Positions 54,600 through 64,000 of a DNA stretch of 64,000 nucleotides are shown piece after piece. The stretch spans positions 80,834,298-80,898,297 of the forward strand of contig NC_134138.1 of assembly GCF_033958435.1 (NCBI RefSeq). The letters run 5' to 3'. The position numbers were made by a program, and so were the translations under genes. Below the pieces are notes generated by a model. The model had not been told where the DNA came from. It ran no database searches and was given only the letters and a program-made list of their open reading frames with translations. Source of the DNA: Carettochelys insculpta (Eukaryota > Chordata > Testudines > Carettochelyidae). The first letter of the stretch is position 1, and the number at the start of each line of letters is the position of its first letter.

Positions 54600-56723
54600 T
54601 CATCAGCACAAATAAACACCAGCCCAAACAGAAGGAGAGGGGCATGCCGTGCTAACCAGAACAGGATGAGAAGGAGAAGCAACAGCACAAGAGAGAAACA
54701 GAGAGGGAACATAAACTAGAACTGGCACAACTAGGGAACCAGAGGCCAGATGAATCAGTAGGTGGGAGTAAACCACAAGAAGTCAGTTCTGTGTGAGGCA
54801 TAGATGCTAAATTACTAGGTGTCTCTTCCTGTCTAACCAACTTGGGAAAACCTTGTTATTTGCACCAGATCCCTATCAGAGAGGATCTGATTCCCACTCC
54901 ATTGATGGTGCAAAAAGCCTAGATGCTTAAAGCCAAATAGAATTGTAAACTATGAAACATTTAAGACAATTAAACTCCTTAAGTTTGAAGTGACCCCTGA
55001 GAATTACAAGAAAAAAATCAGGTAAATTCGAAAGCATCCAGGTGTAATTTACACGGGTGTGACAATCCAGAGAGATTACCTCTGAAAATGTGGAAAAGGA
55101 TAAACAGACAGTACCATACACCAATTGTATTAAATCAGTTGGAATTCAACAATTTTATGGTTTGTGTTCACATGACCTGAGGTTGTGGATGAAGACCCAG
55201 AAGAAGACCAGCATACTGCAAGCAGACTGGTTGATGATTTTATTGGTAATTAGGCTAGTTCTAAGGAAGAAAACGAGGTTGGCCCAAGCATGGGTCACAG
55301 GAGCGGGGGTATGTGGGAGGAGCAGCAGCCACAAATCAACACACATTTAAGGACCCCAAAGATCTGAGATACCAGTGCTGCCTGGGGCTGGACACAAACT
55401 GGTTCTCTTCCCAAGGCTCTGGCACTGGGGGCTGAGTCAGAATGTATTAACTTTATGTCAGCATGGCCCAAGAAGAGCTGGGATGGGACTCTGCTCCCCA
55501 CGCCCCAGTGCAGCAGGATAACCAGGGCAGTATACCTCAGAGGCGATGTACAATATGAATGTAGCTGAATTCACACCACAGCCATCAGTTTGTAGGTTCT
55601 GCTACATTCTTAAGAGTTGAACACAGGCAGATCCCCAATAGCATTTGGAGGTTGGAATCCTTGTGGAAACATTACAGTCTGGTGGAACACCAGAATTGCA
55701 CACAGCTTAGAACATGCAAACTGTATTCAGAGCACATGCTGACAGGCAGGCCCCTGTATGAAGATCACTGTCATGAACCCCATTACCTATGTCATCAGAG
55801 ACACCAAAAGGTTCTGGGAGCCTGACAGTGGTGATACTGGGGGATATTCCTTTTAGATGTGATTGGAAATGTCATTACAGGGTGGAGCCCAGAGAACTCA
55901 GGTGTAAATCCACTGAGTCCAAGGGGCCTAGTTCACAGACATCCTTCAACCAGATAACAGAGCCGGTGCTAAGCATGCTAATGTCCAAAACTCCATGTGG
56001 AAGTGAGGGAAGGCAAGACACAGATGAAAGTGCTGTGACTGCACGTCCACAGGAGCTGGGACACTCAGTCTGCTAGGATATTGCTAACCATTCAATGCCT
56101 GCCAGGGAGTTGGAAAATCCCCTGGTAAGTATGAAACCACTGCTTAGGGAAATACAAAGCAAGCAACAGCCAGGAGGTAAGAGAAGGTCTGTGTGGGGGC
56201 TCCACTCACCACACTGGAATCTCCTGCTCACCATCTTTGGAATTAGATCCACAGGTCAGTACAACCTCTCCTGATGGTGCCTCGCCACCATCACACCTGT
56301 TCACATTACTCCAAGAACTGTAGCATCCTCTTCATGACACAGCCCCACGGCACTTTCATCATCTGTGCTGCCCCCTTCCAAAGAATCTGAAGTCAGTTGT
56401 TCACCCACTTTCACAGAATCTGGGCCAAGCCACCCCACTGCTCCGGGTCCCAGCTCCTTCTCTGTTCTATGGGCTGTATTTCTCTGCACTTCTCTGTCCA
56501 AGGTGCTAAAGACTGAAGCTTACTGAGAACACAGTCTTTTCTCCTCCAACTCCTGGCAGAGACTGACTTGTCTGACTCTGGCCTTACACCTCCTTTTATG
56601 TGAGCCCACGTGGCCCTAAGAGGCTGCATCTTGCAGCTTCTCTCCTCGTGGTTGCTTCCTATGCAGCTTCCTTAGGGTTCTGTTAATCCCTTCCCTACTA
56701 AGGTGGTGAACATCCCATCACAA
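54600..56723. mobile_element. Possible degraded LTR-retroelement debris
   Basis: At 54665-54765 one plus frame is a charged heptad-like Glu/Lys/Arg/Gln run ending LAQLGNQRPDE, similar in style to gag-like regions of LTR elements. At about 56290-56723 the minus strand has an LTR-like stretch beginning TGTGATGGGATG with a CACATAAAAGG TATA-like motif. The two parts are in opposite orientation and no duplication was found, so they may be unrelated. Confidence 0.25.
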
Positions 56724-59700
56724 GGTTTCCTCTATCTGTAAGTCTTGGTCTACAATACAGGGTAGGGTCAATGTTAGCCACATTACACTGACTTTATAAG
56801 CAAGCAGTGCATAACACCAAGCCTCTTCTCTGAATGTTACAGGCTTTTAAAGTTATTTTTTTTTGTACTCCAGCAAAACAAGGGTAGTAATACTAAACTT
56901 GACTTTGCATAGTCAGTTCAGGATCACTGCAGATGCAGCACTAATAAAGTCAATGTTATTGGACTCCAGGAAGTGTCCTATAGTGCCCCAATGTGGTCTG
57001 TCCCTCAGGGTTCTATCAGCTGCTGATCCCACCCTCTTGGGCTCCACAGTCCATCAGCCCTGCCAGGCCCAGGGTATAGGCCCCTGGTCCCAGAGACTCT
57101 GTTGCCCCCCAACATCCCACTAGTCCAGTGTTCCACTCCTGAACTCAGCCTGGGGCTCAGCAGTTGCCCCCATCTGTGTCTCTAGTCTTGGGCAGTGAGA
57201 GGATGGAGGGGGCCAACTCTCCCAGTGAAAAAAGGGTCACTTGTCGGGAGCTGTCTAAAGAGAATGGCTGACTCAGAACGGCTTTAGACTTTTAAAACAG
57301 TAAAACCAAGAACATAAATTACAAATTCGAACATAATTGCCCATCCCCAACAGACAGGGGCATTTCCTGTAGACTAACTCTGAAATAAATTGATGCAAAT
57401 AGCTTATAGACCTTCAAAACTTTCCAAAGAAGGTTAGAAGCAATAAAAATATTAAAAAAGCAAAAAAAAAAAAAAGCACAGAACTTTGGCAACACAAGTA
57501 CAGTGCTAAGTAATTTACATTGTTTACCTTTTTTTAATGGCCATCTTTGCTCACCCCAAAATAAAGTTTGCAGGCTGCAGCAGACCCACAGATCTATTAA
57601 TGAACTTACCCTTAATAGTAAAAATAAATATAGCATAGGTAAATGATCCCTTCCACAATGGGCAGATGCAGAATATTCTGCCTCAGATGTTCAAGCAAAA
57701 GTCCAAACAAATCTTCTGATATGTGTGGAGGAGGATCCAAAGCAATATACTTATGCTATATCACAGAAGCAATTACATGACTGACAACTTCCCTTGTCAG
57801 GAAAGCTGAGACAGACACCTTTGCTATCTGTCCTCCAACTTTTCCATAATTCCTTCCCAATTTCAACCTAAAATGTCATCCAGCGTAATTCCCAGGGCCT
57901 TAAAACTAGTTCAGTTCCACAGGATCCCTCCCCCACCAGAAAGCTGAGGATAGGCTGGAGATCACCCGACCCACCCATCAAGAATGTGTCACTCTTCCCC
58001 CAATTTATGCAAGCTGAGCAAGTTCTTAAGAGTGCTCCATTCAGTCAAAAGTTGGACGTCACAACCATGAGTAATAAACACACTTTGTCAGCATATGCAG
58101 AGATTTTCACTGGCGTACAAACTGAACAGGGGTAGAAGCCCAGAAAGGCACTTTTATAGTTACTCAATGCAGCAGACAAACTTGGGCCCAAAACCAAAAG
58201 CAGAGAGAGTGCAAAACAAATATTCACGATTTGCATGCTCCAAAGCCTTATCTTGATCAAGGGAAGTCAGTCAAATGTGCAACTCAAACATTTCTGAGGC
58301 TGAAATTACTTCCCACAGTAAGAAAATGTTATCAAAAATGGACTTTTCAGGGCTGCAATAGGTCTGATCAGAGTGCATGACTAAACCAATCACCGTTTTC
58401 AGTCTGTTTGCCAAGCTTTTTGAAAAATGTACGTAACTGGAGCAATTTTCAGGAGCCAGCTCCCATCAGTTACTTGGCCCTTCACTCTGAGATAGCTCTC
58501 TTCCCAGTTCCTGAAGTGGCCCTGTCTGGTTGGTACTTTCATTTTACCTCCTAGAGTGTGGGTTTTAGCACATCAAATACAATTGAGGTTCATTACACAT
58601 TGTTTGCCTGTGCTGCTGGTAGAGGTCAGCGAGGAAAGACTAAACTAGGGAAGGTTGGGGGTATGTGAATGTGAGCCAAGTGGAATAAAAGATTCTTTTT
58701 TCAGATTCTCCTAGTTGTCAAGGCCCAAAACTTGGCTTCTGCTTAAAGAAAAGAAAAAAAAAAAAAGAAATGAATGCTTTTTACATTGGCAAAACATCAG
58801 GCCTCTTTTGCTTACTTCACTTTTACGGATGTTAAGTTCTAAGACTTCCTTTAAGCTTTTGTTTTTTTAAGTTTGAGAATGTTGAAATACGTTGGACTAA
58901 GTTATTTAAGATATTTGCTTGCATAAATGTGTGTAATATATTTTTTATTACAAATAAAATAATGTCCACAGAATTGTTGACTAAAGGTCAGCAGGGTGGG
59001 TTGGAGCTGGACACTAAAGAGGAGCTGAAATGGCTTCAGCTGAGTATTATCAGGTTTAAAACAAATATCAAAAACATGAAGAAAAGAAAGTGTGGGAGGA
59101 ACATAACAGGAATGAAAAAAACCCTAATGGATTTGTAGATTGGCTAGTGTAGAAGGATGCATCATATAGTTATGCTTTTAAGAAACCACTGGGATTTTTT
59201 TTTTTGGGAGGGTGGAAATTTATTGCAAATACAGCATACATCATATGCATTCATTCACACACACAAGTACTAGAGCAGGTGTCACAGTTACCAGTCTGGT
59301 TGGTGCCTGTGCGACCCTGATGTCCATTTAGGCTGGGCACAAGGAAGGAACCAGATTCTGTCATTTGCGATCCACTGCTCCAAAGTTGTCTTCTCAGGGC
59401 AAACCCAAAACTCCATGATTACACACTCCACTTTTATCATTGTAAGTTTCAACTAAAAGAAGTCTATGGGTTTTGCAGTGTCATGCTGAAGTCATCCAAT
59501 TGTTAAATGGTGTTTACCTCAAGGCTGCTTCCATTGTCAGACTGCATCAGTCCTTTGATAAATATCTTGGGAGTGATTGCGGCTGGTTTATCTCATTCAC
59601 TGATCTGGGGTATACCTTTGCTTTAGCGCCCTCAATTTGGCCCCTCTTTGGCCATCCTCAATTTGACAGACACCTGAGTTCACACCTCCTAGTTAACTGT

Positions 59701-59959
59701 TCTGACCATCTGGTGCTGGCATTTTTTGTCTCTTATTTTCACACATTCCTCACTTACACAAAGAACAGTTCGTTTCAGAGAAAGCAATTTCTCTCACAAA
59801 GCAAAAAGCAGGATTTCTTACAGACTTACAATGTTGAAAATCAATTTATTCTCTAAACAATTTCTTTGCAACTTAAGACAAGCAGTTGCTATAACACAAA
59901 GCTTATCAAATGAAATCTATATAACTACATAAAACAAAGCCATAAAATAAAACCTGTGT

Positions 59960-60045
59960 AACTGGAGTCATAAAATCGTAGAAGTCTATGGCTGGAAGGG
60001 AGCTCAGCAGGAGATCTAGTCCAGCCCCTGCCTAAAGAAAAAAAC
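59960..60045 (-). mobile_element. CR1 3'-end fragment, minus strand
   Basis: TCATAAAATCGTAGAAGTCT and GGAAGGGAGCTCAGCAGG with GATCTAGTCCAGCCCCTGC are the reverse complement of the conserved CR1 3' end, as also seen at 37822. Confidence 0.65.
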
Positions 60046-62643
60046 TACTACTATGTGTCAGGCCTATGCTATTACAGTGGCAAAAGCGTACTTACTAACT
60101 CACCTGTGAAGAGGAAAAAAGCACAAGAGATGGCTTTAAAAAATCAAAATGAACTAAGAAAAAGGAAATTAGACATGTATTACTGTGTATCTGTCTTATC
60201 TCTTTGGATTGTAAACTCTTTGGAATGAGTCTGATGTGTTGGTACACTATCTGGCATAATTGAGCCACAATCTTCAGAGAGAGCCATTGGAGTATTATTT
60301 ATTTACTTATTTAGAAAAGTGTTTTCAGAACAAACTACCACTATAAATAGTAATTTACGTAATTATGCTTAAATTTATTCTCAGCCTTTCCCAAATATCC
60401 CCAAATAGCAACTCTGTGGCTAAACATCATGCTCAAAATAGTCCACATTAAGAAAACCACAAAAGTTAAAAATATTTTCCATATCTAATTTGTTTTGGTT
60501 TTCTTTTTCCTAAAAATGTTTTTTAAGCTTTAAGGAAAGGCAGCCCTTTTTTTTGAACAATATCGTGCTTTCTATTTTTGTACAAAAGAACACCGCTAAC
60601 CATCCTTCTTTCGTCTGTTATGTTAACGTTTGTGTTGGGTTTGTACTTGATTTTTATGTTTTGTACTTATATGGATTTGCTAGCCCTCCTCCTATCAGAA
60701 TGACATTAATTGTTCAGATGATTTTCTCATGTTATTTTTTTGTTCTTTGCAAAATAAAAGATATTTAAAACTAACTCTTTTAAACCAACTTTTGAGCATT
60801 ACATGTGGCAATTTTTTGGTATGAACCCAAATATCTCCCCCTCCCTCCTGACCAGTATGTCTGTGTTCCGTCAATATAGTCCACGTGCAAAGTGTTCCAT
60901 GGCTAAATTAGTAGGGGAAGCATTGATCTAACCTATCTGTCCACTCAGCCTTCTGTAGTTATTTTTGCTCAGCATATCAGAACCAAGTTAATTAAAACTT
61001 TGATCACCTTAAGCAGTGTAGAAACCTTAGATTGTCAAACTCCCCCAAACTAACTTTTCAGTAAGAGAATAGCTGCCGCATTCTAGAAACGAGACATATT
61101 TCCAACCACCTACTGTCCTGGGAATGAAATTTTACAATTTTGTTCACATTACTCTGATTAATTATGCAATTAAAAGTCTAATTAAAACTCAGCTAATGTA
61201 TAGCATTCCAAATAAACAGTAAAGTCAGTAACTTTAATTTCTATGAGGTTTTTTTTAGATTACTTTTGTACAGATGTAGTAAATCAGTTGGTGAAATCCT
61301 GATTCTCTTGCAGTCAGTATTTTTAAAGCAATATACCAGAATCTGCACTGCGTACTTTTTTTTGTCCTTGTGAGAGATGATATAGTACAGTATAATAGTC
61401 AAGTAGCTCCATAATCATTAGTATTCTTACAGATCTCAACATATGAGATAGCAACATAATGAAATCATTTGGCACAGAAATTGCAGACAGCGTCACTGAT
61501 CACAGGACTCATTCCTAATAGTGACACTACTATATATAGTTGGGATGGACAAAATACATCCTCTGGATTGAGTACACCAGACATTTGGATCTGGCCTGCT
61601 GCAGCCCAATGGGACCCTTGGGCAGGCTCTCTGTCTTCCATGGCCTCATATGTTGATAAAGTGGCCACCTGCAAGGTTGAGCAATTCCCTTGGTGTGGCC
61701 TTATGCAAGTGAGTCATTGAATTGTAACTCCCTGCTCTACAATGGCTATTAACCGCTGTTTGCACCTGCCTTAGCTTTTGTTGCTCTCTCTGCCGTTGTC
61801 TCTGGGTAGCTGCCATCTGCCAGATTCCCCAAATTACAGCATGTTTTGCTGACAAACATATAACACAATCTCATAGCTTCATATACACTAATGATAGAAC
61901 AGTGACTTTCACCAGATCATAATCTTCCCACAATTCCTTACATGCCATGTTTTATATGCAAGATCACACCAATTTATAAAATGAGGAATATGGGGATTAT
62001 AGGGAGATTCACCAAGGTATAAAAAGGTCACAATGACATTCTTGTTTTACCAAGATGTCTTTAATATGATATTATTTTGCTTATGCTCTTTGTGGCAATC
62101 TAAATAAATTCATAGGTTACAGAAATTAGAAGTCATGATTCTGTTCTGGTATTGAAGTGCAATCAGCTGAAAAATGTGACAAACATACTTCAATTGTACA
62201 AGATCATACTATGAGGCCAGCAAAGGTAAATGTCTAGACGCTCTAAGGTACTGTGCACAGGAATACAGAAATTACTGTGTTGTATCAGAACTACTATCCC
62301 TCAGGTCTAGTATCCTGTACGGGAAGCAGGTTTCGTAGGCAAGGGGAAGCTGTGCCTCCTCAGACAGCCTCATTTGGCCCCACCTGCACTCCACCCCCAA
62401 GGGCACAGCCCTTCTTTCTGTTTCCAGAGCTTTGCCCTGGGTGGCACAGTGTGGCTGGTCTGGCCGGCCTGCTTCCCTCAAGGACTCAGGGTGCTGATAC
62501 AATAGGTAGATGAGGGACAGTCTGACACCTCGGCTACCCGCTCCAACAGGTTTTCTTCTCATCACTGACGCACATTGTACTGCCACTAGTTTTAGTGAAC
62601 GGAAGCAATGACCTATATTTCTTATCTGAACAGACAGGATAAC

Positions 62644-62762
62644 CATCAGTTATAGTATGTAGCTATGGCATGAAGGAATTGAACCAATAACCCTCGACTC
62701 CAAAAGAGAGTCTTCTCTTTGGGGAAGTAACTGAGCTGTTGCTCTATTAGTTCAGCCAGCAG
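62644..62762 (-). mobile_element. tRNA-derived SINE-like sequence
   Basis: On the minus strand a perfect pol III B box GGTTCAATTCC lies at 62685-62675 and an A-box-like TGGCTGAACTAATAG at 62758-62744. The spacing of about 60 bp between boxes is longer than in a compact tRNA, so a SINE or decayed long-arm tRNA is more likely than a working tRNA gene. Confidence 0.45.
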
Positions 62763-64000
62763 AGGAACCTCTGTAAACATGAACAAATTTCATTTAGTCG
62801 GTTACAGATGGCAAAGGTATACTGAGCAGTACTTTGAACTCAAGATTTTTCCCTACCTAATAATTACCTAAAAAATGATGATGTTAAAAATTGTTTTAGA
62901 AAAATTGTGACTTGTAATTTTTTTTAAACAGTTGCATGTGTTTGTGCCGCTGAAAATGAAACCAAATTAAACACTGGACACTTAAAAAATAGGCTCAAAG
63001 TTAAATCAACTGCATTCCAAAAGGAGGCTTAAGGGTTGAATAATTTATGCTAATGACTAGCCTTTTTTTTTTTGCTCCCAAATTGCTCCACCTGAGCAAC
63101 AGCCTGTCCCCTTCATTAGTAACGAAGTGGGCAGGGACAACCATCTGCACCCTAAATTGTGCATCAGTGGCAGAGCACTTTTGGAGCAGGCTTTCCAGAG
63201 TTCATCGTTCAGTCAGCAGGGACACACCATTGTTGCATCCTTCCTGCCTTCTGTGGGAGAAATTAGTTGTAGCCCAGCAAAATGCCACACACTGTTTACA
63301 TTTATCTTGAAGGAAGTGCTATTTTCAAATGAGCACTGCAAGCTCACTGTTTTCAACACATCACTTATGCGAGAGCAGAATTTTCTATTGCAGCATGGCA
63401 ATTCTATACTTTCCTGAAATCATCACATTTAATTATTTCTGCTTCTTGAGATTGTTTATTTAAGCTCTGAAAGGGCTGATTCGCCACTGTCTTGCACCTT
63501 CTTCTGTGATTTATATCAGTGAAAAGCAAGTGTAGAAAAAGAGCAAAATGATTTGATCACATTTTACACACTTTTCACATACATTTTGGACAAATGTAAA
63601 TAACAAATCACACTGTCATCCAGACCTACCACTTTGGCTCAGATTCAATAATAGTTTAAACCAGTCTGTGATGTTTTTTTCAACATTTGTTGTGTCATCA
63701 ATATCTGGTCTCTTTATTGTATCTGAGGATCATAAATGTCATAGAAAGCTGGTATAAACAGACAACTCGGAGCTCCACTTGGTGCATGGGAATCACTGGC
63801 TGGTATAAAATTGACATAATTAGCTCTGTTACCTATTCCTGGCTTGCTTGGGTTTTTGGGCAGTTGTTGGTCTTCCGGTAACTAGCACAAGTTAGAAAAG
63901 CCTGTTGTGGCTAGAGAATGCTATTGTGTCTTGTTCCAGGGTTGAACTAGTTCATACTATTCCAGGATTTGGCATGGGAGGTTGAGAAAACCACGTATCA

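Larger units (their letters stand above)
56730..64000. other. Intergenic, almost no recognisable features
   Basis: AT-rich apart from 57000-57240 and 62320-62560. Contains the CR1 end at 59960 and the SINE-like sequence at 62644. A 127-codon plus frame at 59473-59856 matches nothing I know. 51540-52170 and 52710-53810 are equally empty. Confidence 0.5.

Noticed and set aside
62675..62758. Functional tRNA gene
   Set aside because: B box is perfect but box spacing and pairing do not give a clean cloverleaf; a tRNA-derived SINE is more likely.
1..64000. CRISPR arrays, operons, rRNA genes or other prokaryotic systems
   Set aside because: The window is clearly vertebrate nuclear DNA; no regularly spaced direct repeats or rRNA-like sequence was seen.

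Overview
The window is nuclear DNA from a vertebrate, most likely a turtle or another non-avian sauropsid. It has intron-bearing host exons, one CpG-island promoter in AT-rich surroundings, many CR1 LINE remnants, and very many short inverted-repeat elements whose ends carry the motif TGTCTACAC. The repeat mix (CR1 with TTCTTATG-type 3' tails, Harbinger, hAT and pogo-like elements) fits turtles from my memory of those genomes. I cannot name the species from sequence alone.

Host gene. Positions 1-36963 are the 5' part of one minus-strand gene that I identify as SPIDR (KIAA0146), a scaffold protein for homologous-recombination repair. Five coding exons can be placed: 36963-36949, 24683-24528, 21742-21664, 18670-18485 and 13593-13427. 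All junctions have GT/AG ends and compatible reading phases, giving 603 nt or 201 codons. The start codon lies in a CpG island (about 36880-37480) with NRF1-, CCAAT-, E2F- and CRE-like sites. The next coding exon is not visible and probably lies left of the window. Everything else left of 36.9 kb is intron. Right of 37.5 kb is upstream intergenic DNA in which I see no host gene.

Mobile DNA. Two Harbinger-type DNA transposons stand out. The first (639-4674, in SPIDR intron 5) carries convergent genes for a Myb/SANT-like partner protein and a DDE transposase, each split by an intron. It is nearly intact, but the transposase has one in-frame stop and one frameshift. The second (42322-45906) is more decayed and has lost the third catalytic residue. 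It sits next to a 260-bp MITE, with an ATA triplet at each of the three boundaries. Other Harbinger-like MITEs lie at 14816, 15409, 16807, 26737, 32804, 35129 and 49151, several of them nested. There are also hAT elements with 8-bp duplications, pogo/Tigger-like elements, a solo LTR with a perfect 5-bp duplication (20361-20785), young and old CR1 copies, and an RTE-like LINE with a C-terminal zinc finger.

I do not see a new multi-gene system. The most informative objects are the two-gene Harbinger element with its subterminal GTCTACAC repeats, the nested or tandem MITE insertions, and the SPIDR exon and promoter structure.
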